From Streptomyces sp. NRRL WC-3742 (GTDB lineage: Bacteria; Actinomycetota; Actinomycetes; Streptomycetales; Streptomycetaceae), in assembly GCF_000720635.1 (NCBI RefSeq), contig NZ_JOCF01000032.1, positions 1-64,000 on the forward strand: a stretch of DNA of 64,000 nt. The letters are read 5' to 3'. This document shows, piece by piece, positions 7,182-15,374 of this stretch (position 1 is the first letter of the stretch; each line of letters opens with the position of its first letter). The translations under genes were made by a program, and so were the position numbers. The notes beneath the pieces are model-generated. The model ran no database searches, was not told the DNA's origin, and saw nothing but the letters and a program-made list of their open reading frames with translations.

Positions 7182-8174
7182 TCAGGCGGTGCCGAAGAAC
7201 GCGTCCAGGATCTGCTGCGCCGCCAGCCCCGCCGGCAGCGTCCCCGCTCGTACCTGTGACTCCAACTCGGGTGCCATTCGCCGTACTTCGGGGTGTTCGT
7301 GGAGGCGGGCGAAGAGCTGGTCGTGGACCATCGACCAGGTCCACTCCACCTGCTGGTCCCGCCGCTTCGCGGCCAGCGCGCCGGTGGCGTCCAGTACCTT
7401 GCGGTGCTGCTGCAGCCGCTCCCACAGCACGTCGAGCCCGGCGCCGTCGAGTCCGCTGCAGGTCAGGACGGGCGGGGTCCAGATCGCGTCCGGGGCCTGC
7501 AACAGGCGTAGTGCGCCCGCGAGTTCGCGGGCGGCCGCGCGGGCGTCGCGCTCGTGCGGGCCGTCCGCCTTGTTGACGGCGATGACGTCGGCGAGCTCCA
7601 GGACGCCCTTCTTGATGCCCTGCAGCTGGTCGCCGGTGCGGGCCAGGCTGAGGAGCAGGAAGGTGTCCACCATGCCCGCGACGGTGGTCTCGGACTGCCC
7701 GACGCCGACGGTCTCGATCAGCACCACGTCGTACCCGGCGGCCTCCATGACCACCATCGACTCCCGGGTGGCCTTGGCGACCCCGCCCAGCGTCCCCGAG
7801 GTGGGGGAGGGCCGTACGAAGGCGGCGGGGTCGACGGCGAGGCGCTCCATCCGGGTCTTGTCGCCGAGGATGGAGCCGCCCGTCCGGGTGGAGGTCGGGT
7901 CGACGGCGAGCACCGCGACCCGGTGGCCGAGGCCCGTCAGCATCGTCCCGAAGCTGTCGATGAAGGTCGACTTGCCGACTCCGGGCACCCCGGTGATGCC
8001 GACGCGCACCGCGCCGCCCGCGTGCGGCAGCAGGCGCTGGAGCAGCTGCTGGGCGAGGGCGCGGTGGTCGGGCCGGGAGGACTCGACGAGGGTGACGGCC
8101 CGCGCGATCCAGGCGCGCGAGCCGTCGAGGACGCCCGTCACGTAGCTGTCGAGGTCGATCGTCCGTGGAGGCAT
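7182..8174 (-). CDS. meaB: MeaB/ArgK GTPase, methylmalonyl-CoA mutase chaperone
   Basis: 330 aa G3E-type GTPase. Walker A GVPGVGKST at residues 62-70, Walker B/G3 region IETVGVGQSE, and NKADGP (G4). MeaB binds methylmalonyl-CoA mutase, gates adenosylcobalamin loading and protects the enzyme from inactivation. It lies 12 bases downstream of mutB on the same strand, as the third gene of mutA-mutB-meaB. ATG start; full family length. Confidence 0.95.
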   Translation of the reverse strand: MPPRTIDLDSYVTGVLDGSRAWIARAVTLVESSRPDHRALAQQLLQRLLPHAGGAVRVGITGVPGVGKSTFIDSFGTMLTGLGHRVAVLAVDPTSTRTGGSILGDKTRMERLAVDPAAFVRPSPTSGTLGGVAKATRESMVVMEAAGYDVVLIETVGVGQSETTVAGMVDTFLLLSLARTGDQLQGIKKGVLELADVIAVNKADGPHERDARAAARELAGALRLLQAPDAIWTPPVLTCSGLDGAGLDVLWERLQQHRKVLDATGALAAKRRDQQVEWTWSMVHDQLFARLHEHPEVRRMAPELESQVRAGTLPAGLAAQQILDAFFGTA

Positions 8175-8186
8175 GCGGTCAGCGGC

Positions 8187-10400
8187 TCACAGTTCGTGGC
8201 CGAGGTCGGCCGCCAGGGAGACGAGCAGGTCGTACGCGGCCTCCGGGATGACGGTGCCGGGCGGGAAGACGGCGGCCGCGCCGGCCTCGTACAGGGCCTC
8301 GAAGTCCTGCGGCGGGATGACGCCGCCGACGACGATGGTGATGTCCTCGCGGCCCGCCGCGGCGAGTTCGGCGCGCAGCGCGGGCACCAGGGTGAGGTGT
8401 CCGGCGGCCAGCGAGGACACGCCGACGATGTGGACGTCCGCCTCGACGGCCTGGCGGGCGACCTCGGCGGGGGTCTGGAACAGCGGGCCGACGTCGACGG
8501 TGAAGCCGAGGTCGGCGAAGGCGGTGGCGATCACCTTCTGGCCGCGGTCGTGGCCGTCCTGGCCCATCTTGGCGACGAGGATGCGCGGGCGGCGGCCCTC
8601 GGCCTGCTCGAAGCGCTCGACCAGGTCGCGGGTGCGCTGGAGGGAGGCGGAGGGTCCGGCTTCGTCTCGGTACACACCCGAGATGGTACGGATCTGGCCG
8701 CTGTGGCGCCCGTACACCTTCTCGAGGGCGTCGGAGATCTCGCCGACGGTGGCCTTGGCGCGGGCCGCGTTGACGGCCAGGTGCAGCAGGTTGCCGTCCA
8801 GGGAGCCGCCGCGCTGGGGGCCCGCCTCGGCGGCCGCCGTCAGGGCGCGCAGGGCGTCCTGGGTCGCCGCCTCGTCGCGCTCCTCGCGCAGACGGCGCAG
8901 CTTCTCGATCTGGCGGGCGCGCACCGAGGAGTTGTCGACCTTGAGGACGTCGATCTGCTCGTCGTTCTCCACCCGGTACTTGTTGACGCCGATGACCGGC
9001 TGGCGGCCGGAGTCGATGCGCGCCTGGGTGCGGGCGGCGGCCTCCTCGACGCGCATCTTGGGGATGCCCGCGTCGATGGCCTTGGCCATGCCGCCGGCGG
9101 CCTCGACCTCCTGGATGTGCTCCCAGGCGCGGCGGGCCAGGTCGTTGGTCAGCTTCTCGACGTAGGCGGAGCCGCCCCAGGGGTCGATGACGCGGCAGGT
9201 GCCGGACTCCTGCTGGAGGAGCAGCTGGGTGTTGCGGGCGATGCGCGCGGAGAAGTCGGTGGGCAGGGCCAGCGCCTCGTCGAGGGCGTTGGTGTGCAGC
9301 GACTGGGTGTGTCCCTGGGTGGCGGCCATGGCCTCGACGCAGGTGCGGGTGACGTTGTTGAACACGTCCTGCGCGGTGAGCGACCAGCCGGAGGTCTGCG
9401 AATGGGTGCGCAGGGAGAGGGACTTGGGGTTCTTCGGGTCGAACTGCTTGACGAGCTTCGCCCACAGCAGGCGGGCGGCGCGCAGCTTGGCGACCTCCAT
9501 GAAGAAGTTCATGCCGATCGCCCAGAAGAACGACAGCCGCGGCGCGAAGGCGTCCACGTCGAGGCCCACGTCCAGGCCCGCGCGCAGGTACTCGACCCCG
9601 TCGGCGAGGGTGTAGGCGAGTTCCAGGTCGGCCGTGGCCCCGGCCTCCTGGATGTGGTAGCCGGAGATGGAGATCGAGTTGTACCGGGGCATCTTCTGCG
9701 AGGTGTACGCGAAGATGTCCGAGATGATCCGCATCGACGGCTGCGGCGGGTAGATGTAGGTGTTGCGGACCATGAACTCCTTGAGGATGTCGTTCTGGAT
9801 GGTCCCCGCCAGCTTCTCGGGCGGCACCCCCTGCTCCTCGGCGGCGACGATGTACAGCGCCAGGACGGGCAGCACGGCGCCGTTCATGGTCATCGACACC
9901 GACATCTTGTCCAGCGGGATGCCGTCGAAGAGCTGGCGCATGTCGTAGATGGAGTCGATGGCGACGCCCGCCATGCCGACGTCGCCGGTGACGCGCGGGT
10001 GGTCGCTGTCGTAGCCGCGGTGGGTCGGCAGGTCGAAGGCGACGGACAGGCCCTTCTGGCCGGCCGCGAGGTTGCGGCGGTAGAAGGCGTTGGACTCCTC
10101 GGCGGTGGAGAAGCCGGCGTACTGGCGCACCGTCCAGGGCTGGTTGACGTACATGGTCGGGTACGGCCCGCGCAGGTACGGGGCGATGCCGGGGTAGGTC
10201 TCGAGGAAGTCGAGGCCGGCGAGGTCGGCGGAGGTGTAGAGCGGCTTGACGCCGATGCCCTCGGGGGTGTCCCAGACGAGCTCGTCGACGTCCTTGCCGG
10301 TGGCCCGGTGCCAGGCGCTCTGCCACTGGGCGTCCGAGGCAGCGCCGGGGGCCTCCGCGGAGGAGGGGCCCAGCTCGATGCCGGTGAAGTCGGGGATCAT
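8187..10400 (-). CDS. mutB: Methylmalonyl-CoA mutase large (alpha) subunit
   Basis: 737 aa, usual length. The N-terminal TIM barrel carries [18 protein letters not shown] and the [11 protein letters not shown] substrate region. The C-terminal B12 domain has the base-off cobalamin motif DGHDRG (His is the lower ligand) and GVSSLAAGH. Catalyses the AdoCbl-dependent isomerisation of (R)-methylmalonyl-CoA and succinyl-CoA, linking propionyl-CoA metabolism and polyketide precursor supply to the TCA cycle. ATG overlaps the mutA stop (ATGA), indicating translational coupling. Works as a MutAB heterodimer. Confidence 0.97.
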   Translation of the reverse strand: MIPDFTGIELGPSSAEAPGAASDAQWQSAWHRATGKDVDELVWDTPEGIGVKPLYTSADLAGLDFLETYPGIAPYLRGPYPTMYVNQPWTVRQYAGFSTAEESNAFYRRNLAAGQKGLSVAFDLPTHRGYDSDHPRVTGDVGMAGVAIDSIYDMRQLFDGIPLDKMSVSMTMNGAVLPVLALYIVAAEEQGVPPEKLAGTIQNDILKEFMVRNTYIYPPQPSMRIISDIFAYTSQKMPRYNSISISGYHIQEAGATADLELAYTLADGVEYLRAGLDVGLDVDAFAPRLSFFWAIGMNFFMEVAKLRAARLLWAKLVKQFDPKNPKSLSLRTHSQTSGWSLTAQDVFNNVTRTCVEAMAATQGHTQSLHTNALDEALALPTDFSARIARNTQLLLQQESGTCRVIDPWGGSAYVEKLTNDLARRAWEHIQEVEAAGGMAKAIDAGIPKMRVEEAAARTQARIDSGRQPVIGVNKYRVENDEQIDVLKVDNSSVRARQIEKLRRLREERDEAATQDALRALTAAAEAGPQRGGSLDGNLLHLAVNAARAKATVGEISDALEKVYGRHSGQIRTISGVYRDEAGPSASLQRTRDLVERFEQAEGRRPRILVAKMGQDGHDRGQKVIATAFADLGFTVDVGPLFQTPAEVARQAVEADVHIVGVSSLAAGHLTLVPALRAELAAAGREDITIVVGGVIPPQDFEALYEAGAAAVFPPGTVIPEAAYDLLVSLAADLGHEL

Positions 10401-12292
10401 CGCGCACCCTCGTTCTCGTCGGCGCTGCCCGCGCCGGTGATCTGGTCCAGCAGGGAGGTCAGGACGGCGATCGCGTCACCGCCCGCGTGGATGAACTCGT
10501 CGACGCCGGGCGGTACTTCGGCGAGCCGTCCGGCGAGCAGCACCCGCTCGGCGCCGGCCTCCCGCAGTGCCTGGGCCACGGACGAGGCGTGCTCGCCGTA
10601 CAGGGCGTCGCTGGAGCAGAGGCAGGCGACGGTGGCGCCGGACGCCTTGAACGCGGCGGCGAAGGCGGCCGGGTCGGCCGACTCGAAGGAGGTGGTCGCC
10701 AGGCCGCCCGCCTGGAAGAGGTTGGCGGCGAAGGTGGTGCGCGCGGTGTGCGCGGAGGCGGTGCCGATGGAGGCGAGGAAGAGCGCGGGGCGGGCGCCGG
10801 TGGCGGCGAGGACGGCGTCGGAGCGGTCGCGCAGGGCCTCGTACGCCTCGGCGCGGCGCACCCGCGGCAGCCCGCCGACCAGGCCGGAGGGGGCGGGCCG
10901 GCGGACGAGCGGCTGCTCGTCCAGGTGCGGGAACTCGCTGACGCCGGTGACGGGTTCGCGCCGCTTCGCCAGCCGTACGGTGCGCTCGGCCCAGGTGGCC
11001 TCGATCCGTTCGGCGACCGACCCGCCCGCCAGGGCGGCCTGTTGGCCTCCGGCGCGCTCGATCTCCTGGAACCAGGCCCAGGCGGCGTGCGCCAGTTCCT
11101 CGCTCAGCTGCTCGACGTACCAGGAGCCTCCGGCCGGGTCGATCACCCGGGCCATGTGGGACTCCTCGAGCAGGATCGCCTGGGTGTTGCGGGCGATCCG
11201 GCGGGCGAAGGCGTCGGGCAGGCCCAGCGCGGTGTCGAAGGGCAGCACGGTGACGGCGTCGGCGCCGCCGACCCCGGCGGCGAGGCAGGCGACGGTGGTG
11301 CGCAGCATGTTCACCCACGGGTCGCGGGCGGTCATCATCACCCGGGAGGTGACGGCGTGCTGGCGCTGGGCGGAGGCGTCGGGGGAGGCGCCGGAGGCTT
11401 CGGCGACGCGGGCCCAGAGGCGGCGCGCGGCGCGGAACTTGGCGATGGTGAGGAACTGGTCGGCGTCGGCCGCGTAGCGGAACTCCAGCTGGCCGAGCGC
11501 GGCGTCCACGGAGAGCCCGGCGGCGGTCAGCGTCCGCAGGTAGGCGACGCCGGTGGCCAGGGAGCAGCCCAGCTCCTGGGCGGGGGAGGCGCCGGCCTCG
11601 TGGTAGGGCAGCGCGTCGACGGTGAGGGCGCGCAGGCCCGGGTAGGTGCCGGTGCAGCGGGCGGCCAGGGCCGCGGCCTCGGCGAGCAGCGCGTCGGTGC
11701 GCGCGGCCTCGCCGGTGCGGGCCTGGAGGCCGAGCGGGTCGGCGCCGAGGTTGCCGGAGGCGTCGGCGGGGGAGACCTCGCGGGCCTCGTACAGGGCGAA
11801 CAACTGCTCGGCGGCGGCGGTGGATTCGGGCCCGGCGTCGAGGGCGACGGCCGCGAGGTCCAGGTACACGCCGGTGAGCGCCTCGGGCAGCGCGTCGACG
11901 GGCAGGCCCTCGCCGCCGAGCTCCAGCCAGACGGAGGAGACGCCGTGCTCGAGGTCGGCGAGGACGGCCTCGTTGGTGCGGGCGCGGTCCGGGTCGGCGT
12001 GGCGCTGGCGCACGTCCCAGCCGGCGACGACCGAGCCCTGGGGGCGGCTGCCGCGGACGAACGGCGGGAAGCCGGGGTAGCCGGGCCGGGCGGCCGTGTT
12101 CTCGGCGGTGTAGAGGGGGAGGGCGGTGAGGCCGTCCTGGAGCGTGGTGCTGAGAGTCTGCTCGGCGGCGGCGCCGTCCTCGGGCTGGGCACCGGACTTG
12201 CGCAGCACGCCCTGGACGAGCTGCTGCCACTGCTCACGGTGCGCGGCCGGGAACTCGGCGGCGAGGGGGAGCCCTTCGGGCGGGACCTTCAT
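10397..12292 (-). CDS. mutA: Methylmalonyl-CoA mutase small (beta) subunit
   Basis: 631 aa. Homologous to MutB across the barrel ([36 protein letters not shown]). The C-terminal B12-like domain ([17 protein letters not shown]) lacks the DxHxxG cobalamin-binding histidine, as expected for the non-catalytic subunit. First gene of the operon and overlaps mutB by 4 bases. No obvious Shine-Dalgarno sequence precedes ATG 12292. An iron-box-like sequence and a TAAGGT -10-like element lie about 50-70 bases upstream. Confidence 0.95.
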   Translation of the reverse strand: MKVPPEGLPLAAEFPAAHREQWQQLVQGVLRKSGAQPEDGAAAEQTLSTTLQDGLTALPLYTAENTAARPGYPGFPPFVRGSRPQGSVVAGWDVRQRHADPDRARTNEAVLADLEHGVSSVWLELGGEGLPVDALPEALTGVYLDLAAVALDAGPESTAAAEQLFALYEAREVSPADASGNLGADPLGLQARTGEAARTDALLAEAAALAARCTGTYPGLRALTVDALPYHEAGASPAQELGCSLATGVAYLRTLTAAGLSVDAALGQLEFRYAADADQFLTIAKFRAARRLWARVAEASGASPDASAQRQHAVTSRVMMTARDPWVNMLRTTVACLAAGVGGADAVTVLPFDTALGLPDAFARRIARNTQAILLEESHMARVIDPAGGSWYVEQLSEELAHAAWAWFQEIERAGGQQAALAGGSVAERIEATWAERTVRLAKRREPVTGVSEFPHLDEQPLVRRPAPSGLVGGLPRVRRAEAYEALRDRSDAVLAATGARPALFLASIGTASAHTARTTFAANLFQAGGLATTSFESADPAAFAAAFKASGATVACLCSSDALYGEHASSVAQALREAGAERVLLAGRLAEVPPGVDEFIHAGGDAIAVLTSLLDQITGAGSADENEGAR

Positions 12293-12341
12293 GTGCGCAG
12301 GTTAGCGCCCGTTCGCGTGGGTGCAGGAGTGGCATTCCGTG

Positions 12342-12360
12342 TGACCTTAGCCTCGCTTAA
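12342..12360 (-). promoter_or_regulatory. Possible iron-box-like operator / -10 region of the mut operon
   Basis: On the minus strand, TTAAGCGAGGCTAAGGTCA matches 13 of 19 positions of the DmdR/IdeR-type consensus TTAGGTTAGGCTAACCTAA. It includes TAAGGT, which could be the mutA -10 hexamer. The match is partial, and binding is only a hypothesis. Confidence 0.3.
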
Positions 12361-12413
12361 GCGGTCGCGGCAGCACTCTGCGTGACGTCGGGTGCCACCG
12401 GTCCCTGCGGGCG

Positions 12414-12490
12414 GCGGGACCACGGGGACGGCGGGTGCCGGGACCACGGCGATGGCGGGTGCCGGGACCACGGGGATTGCGGAACCACGG
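12414..12490. repeat. 24-bp tandem repeats between mutA and the NlpC/P60 gene
   Basis: Two full units (12431-12454, 12455-12478; consensus starts GCGGGTGCCGGGACCACGG) are flanked by partial units at 12414-12430 and 12479-12490. They lie in the divergent intergenic region and have no coding support. Confidence 0.8.
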
Positions 12491-12524
12491 CACTCATCTA
12501 TTAAGTTACTTCGAAGAAGGTGGA

Positions 12525-12541
12525 TGGGGGTGCAACCCCCA
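12525..12541 (+). promoter_or_regulatory. 5'-leader hairpin of the NlpC/P60 gene
   Basis: TGGGGG-TGCAA-CCCCCA is a 6-bp stem about 70 bases before the ATG, in the presumed leader. It has no poly-U tail. It could affect RNA stability. The leader does not match the c-di-AMP (ydaO) riboswitch that often precedes such genes. Confidence 0.4.
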
Positions 12542-12609
12542 GCGTCCCCGCCCGCCGTCGCCGTCTTCCGGCATGCCCCTGAGTGTCCCCCGTAAGGAGC
12601 CCACCGCCC

Positions 12610-13683
12610 ATGGGAAAGCGTCGAAAGCCCAGCCCTCCGAGCCGGGCCCGCATGGCGGTCCTGACCACGGCCGTGGCCGGCGGTGCCGTACTGGCCGCGG
12701 GCACCGCCCACGCCGAGCCGGCGCCGAACCTCGCCTCCGTCAAGGAGCAGGTGGACAAGCTCAACGAGGAGGCCGAGCAGTCCATCGAGCGCTACAACGG
12801 CTTCCAGGCGAAGCAGACCAAGCTCCAGAGCGACGCCAACCAGCTCCAGGAGAAGGTCGCGCGCGGGCAGGAGGCGATGAACGAGGTACGCACCCGCCTG
12901 GGCGCCGTCGCCGCCGACCAGTACCGCACCAACGGCATCGACCCGTCCGTACAGCTGATGCTCGACTCCGACCCGGCCGGGTACCTGGAGAAGGCCGCGG
13001 TGCAGAACCAGGTCTCCGACTCCCAGACCGCCATGCTCAAGCAGGCCCAGAACGAGCAGCGCAAGCTCGACCAGGACCGCGCCGAGGCCACCCGCACGCT
13101 CGCCGAACTCGACTCCGTCGGCAAGCAGTTGCTGGAGGAGAAGAAGCAGGTCCAGGGCAAGCTCGCCCAGGCCCAGACGATGCTGAACAAGCTGAGCGCC
13201 GAGGACCGGGCCAAGATCAACGCCCAGGAGTCGGCCGCGAAGCAGGCCGCCGCCGCCAAGCAGGCCACCGAGGCCGACCGCGCCTCCCGAGGCGCCCAGC
13301 GCCCGGACCTCAACGTCCCGGCCCCGCCCGCGAGCGGCCGCGCCGCCACCGTCATCGCGTTCGCGCAGGCCCAGCTCGGAAAGCCGTACGGCTGGTCCAA
13401 GACCGGCCCCGACAGCTTCGACTGCTCGGGCCTGACCGGTGCCGCCTACCGCGCCGCCAACGTCAAGCTCTCCCGGATCTCCCAGGACCAGTGGAACGAC
13501 GGCCCGCACGTGGACCGCGCCGACCTCCAGCCCGGCGACCTGGTGTTCTTCTACGACGACATCCACCACGTCGGCATCTACATCGGCGACGGCAAGATGA
13601 TCCACGCCCCGCGCACGGGCAAGAACATCGAGGTCCTGCCGATCAGCGTCATGCCGTACAAGGGCGCCGTCCGCCCGGCCTGA
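12610..13683 (+). CDS. Secreted NlpC/P60 peptidoglycan hydrolase
   Basis: 357 aa. ATG 12610 with AAGGAG upstream. Signal peptide ~1-35 (A-H-A cleavage). Residues ~40-225 form a long Lys/Gln/Glu-rich coiled coil (KEQVDKLNEEAEQSIER onward), followed by a Pro/Ala linker. The C-terminal NlpC/P60 domain covers ~243-357: catalytic Cys272 in DSFDCSGL, His320 in IHHVGIYIG and polar His332 in MIHAPRTG. This is the RipA-like architecture. Expected to cut D-Glu-diaminopimelate bonds in the stem peptides outside the cell, with the coiled coil restraining activity or recruiting partners. Confidence 0.93.
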   Translation: MGKRRKPSPPSRARMAVLTTAVAGGAVLAAGTAHAEPAPNLASVKEQVDKLNEEAEQSIERYNGFQAKQTKLQSDANQLQEKVARGQEAMNEVRTRLGAVAADQYRTNGIDPSVQLMLDSDPAGYLEKAAVQNQVSDSQTAMLKQAQNEQRKLDQDRAEATRTLAELDSVGKQLLEEKKQVQGKLAQAQTMLNKLSAEDRAKINAQESAAKQAAAAKQATEADRASRGAQRPDLNVPAPPASGRAATVIAFAQAQLGKPYGWSKTGPDSFDCSGLTGAAYRAANVKLSRISQDQWNDGPHVDRADLQPGDLVFFYDDIHHVGIYIGDGKMIHAPRTGKNIEVLPISVMPYKGAVRPA

Positions 13684-13700
13684 TCCGAAGACCTGCGAGA

Positions 13701-13793
13701 CCTAGTGCCGCGTCAGGCAACCTTTGCCCCGTCGCGACGCCCGGCACGCACTCTCGCCGCACCGGCCGAAAGCCCAAGTACGTCCAGTACGAG
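13701..13793. repeat. Half of a common Streptomyces intergenic repeat
   Basis: From memory, the sequence beginning CCTAGTGCCGCGTCAGGCAA and containing GTACGTCCAGTAC is one arm of a long imperfect inverted repeat found between many Streptomyces genes. The expected second arm is missing. It is replaced by another GC-rich stretch (13794-13870) with CCCAGCC / GGCTGGG arms. Confidence 0.5.
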
Positions 13794-13913
13794 GCCGACT
13801 CGGGCGCACGCCCAGCCGGGCGCGAAGTGGGGGCACCTCCCGGCCGAAGGCTGGGGGAGCCGCGCGCTCGTCCGGCAAGACCCGCCGGACAGGCCCTGGC
13901 CGCGCACCCCAGG

Positions 13914-13949
13914 CCGGTGAGCCGCACCCATGTGGGTGCGGCTCACCGG
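13914..13949. terminator. Bidirectional hairpin terminator
   Basis: Perfect 17-bp stem CCGGTGAGCCGCACCCA / TGGGTGCGGCTCACCGG around TG. It lies between the convergent NlpC/P60 and M56 peptidase genes, so it can serve both. Confidence 0.85.
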
Positions 13950-13956
13950 CGTAGGT

Positions 13957-14841
13957 CTACGGATGCGGGGCGCAGGCCAGCAGATAGGGGAGCACCGGGA
14001 GGGCGAACACGACCGGCCAGGCCGCGAGTTGGCGCCGCCGGCCGCCGCCCGGGCGGGCGAGGCGGCGGATGCGGGCGAGCACGCCGGTGGCGGCCGCGCC
14101 GAGCGAGCCGTCCGGCGGGGTGCTACCCGTGGCCAACGCGCAGAGCGCCGAGGCGAGTTCGCCGCGCGAGACGCGTTCCAGCGCCGCGTCGTCCGCCGCC
14201 ATCTCCAGCAGCAGCGCCACCTCCTCCCGCCCCCGCCGGGCGAGCGGCAGCGGGCCGAGCAGCAGGGCGAAGGTGTCGGCGGGCAGCCGCAGCAGGTGGT
14301 GGCGGCCGCGCAGGTGGCCGTGTTCGTGGGCGAGGGCCGCGGCCACCTCGCGGTCGTCGAGCAGCCGCAGCGCGCCGCGCGACAGGACGATGCGCGAGCG
14401 CCGCCCGGGCAGGCAGTAGACGGTGGGGTGCGCGTGCTCCAGCACCAGCGCGCCCCAGCGGCGGTCCCGTACGGCGACCGCGTCGAGCAGCGCCCGGTGC
14501 CGCCGCCGCACGCGGCCCGCGCGGGCGCCGACCGTCGCCACGGCGGCGGCGAGCAGGGTGAGGACGGCGGCCGGCTGCCACCAGTCGTGGGTGTGGGGGA
14601 GTACCGGCCCGACCGGTTCGAGGTGGGGGAGCAGCCCGGCGAGGCCCGCGGGCTCGTGGGCGAACGGCTCCACGGCGTGGTGCACGGTGAGCACCAGCGC
14701 CACGGTGAAGGAGGCCATCAGGGCCAGCCAGAGCGCGGCGCCGAGCACCGGGTGGGCCTGGAGCCGGGCGGAGCCGGCGAGTCGGCGGGGCAGCAGCGCG
14801 CCGGTGGCGGCCAGGTACAGGCCGAGCAGGGCGAGCGTCAC
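13957..14841 (-). CDS. M56-family membrane metallopeptidase (BlaR1-like, no sensor domain)
   Basis: 294 aa from GTG 14841, which overlaps the BlaI stop (GTGA). Several hydrophobic segments surround a zinc site ALAHEHGHLRGRHH (HExxH-type HEHGH), with the downstream glutamate in LLLEMAADDAAL. Unlike BlaR1 there is no C-terminal penicillin-binding sensor. The protein ends shortly after a last membrane segment. Such pairs probably sense an envelope signal and cleave or release the cognate BlaI repressor. Ligand unknown. Confidence 0.88.
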   Translation of the reverse strand: MTLALLGLYLAATGALLPRRLAGSARLQAHPVLGAALWLALMASFTVALVLTVHHAVEPFAHEPAGLAGLLPHLEPVGPVLPHTHDWWQPAAVLTLLAAAVATVGARAGRVRRRHRALLDAVAVRDRRWGALVLEHAHPTVYCLPGRRSRIVLSRGALRLLDDREVAAALAHEHGHLRGRHHLLRLPADTFALLLGPLPLARRGREEVALLLEMAADDAALERVSRGELASALCALATGSTPPDGSLGAAATGVLARIRRLARPGGGRRRQLAAWPVVFALPVLPYLLACAPHP

Positions 14842-15212
14842 TTCCCGTCCCGGGACTTGACCTGTTCGAGGGCGGCGCGCAGGGCGCTGACCTCGTCGCC
14901 GCTGATCCCCTCGACGAAGCGCAGCAGGGCCCCGGCCCGGTCGGAGGTGGTCTCGAGCGCCTGGTGCATCAGTTGGGCGGTGTACGCCTCGCGGGTGCAC
15001 GTCGGCTCGTACAGCCAGGCGCGGCCGGCCTTGTCGCGGCGCAGCCAGCCCTTGGTGTGGAGGATGTCGGCGACGGTGGTGACGGTGGTGTACGCGACCG
15101 GCCGTTGCCGCTGGAGGTCGTCGACGACCTCGCGCACGGTGGCCGGCCGGCCCCAGGCCCAGAGCCGGTCCATGATCTCGGCCTCGAGCTCGCCGAACCC
15201 GCGCAGTGCCAC
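14838..15212 (-). CDS. BlaI/MecI/CopY-family repressor
   Basis: 124 aa winged-helix repressor: GELEAEIMDRLWAWGRPATV, the recognition-helix region RQRPVAYTTVTTVADILHTK, and a C-terminal dimerisation helix with the usual protease-sensitive stretch. It is co-translated with the M56 peptidase. A perfect 12-bp palindrome and a repeated half-site 50-80 bases upstream are likely autoregulatory operators. Confidence 0.93.
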   Translation of the reverse strand: MALRGFGELEAEIMDRLWAWGRPATVREVVDDLQRQRPVAYTTVTTVADILHTKGWLRRDKAGRAWLYEPTCTREAYTAQLMHQALETTSDRAGALLRFVEGISGDEVSALRAALEQVKSRDGK

Positions 15213-15258
15213 CGTGTCTCCCTCGCCGAGCGCCGGCGATCGCTCCGCCCGCCGAATC

Positions 15259-15294
15259 CGTTGAACCGGTTCACCGGTCTCGTCCGTTGAACCT
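15259..15294 (-). promoter_or_regulatory. Candidate operator upstream of the BlaI gene
   Basis: CCGTTGAACCGGTTCA contains the perfect 12-bp palindrome TGAACCGGTTCA at 15262-15273. The half-site CCGTTGAAC recurs at 15284-15292. Position and symmetry suit a dimeric repressor controlling the BlaI-M56 operon. It differs from the TACA/TGTA bla-mec box, so the repressor identity is inferred from proximity only. Confidence 0.5.
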
Positions 15295-15310
15295 GCCCAT
15301 GGTACGGCGC

Positions 15311-15354
15311 CGGCCGGGCGCCCGACCCCTGGAAGGGGAACGGGCGCCCGGCCG
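15311..15354 (-). terminator. Terminator of the ABC exporter operon
   Basis: 14-bp perfect stem CGGCCGGGCGCCCG / CGGGCGCCCGGCCG just past the permease stop at 15375. A smaller CCCCT/AGGGG stem sits inside the loop. Confidence 0.75.
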
Positions 15355-15374
15355 AGGTGGGCGGAGCGGGGGCT

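Noticed and set aside
7554..11477. A 1307-codon open frame on the + strand
   Set aside because: Lies antisense to mutA, mutB and meaB. Its composition (Gly/Val/Asp/Arg runs) is the usual complement of GC-rich genes and it shows no domain.
12293..12609. c-di-AMP (ydaO) riboswitch upstream of the NlpC/P60 gene
   Set aside because: Such genes often have one, but the conserved ydaO blocks are absent; only tandem repeats and a small hairpin are seen.
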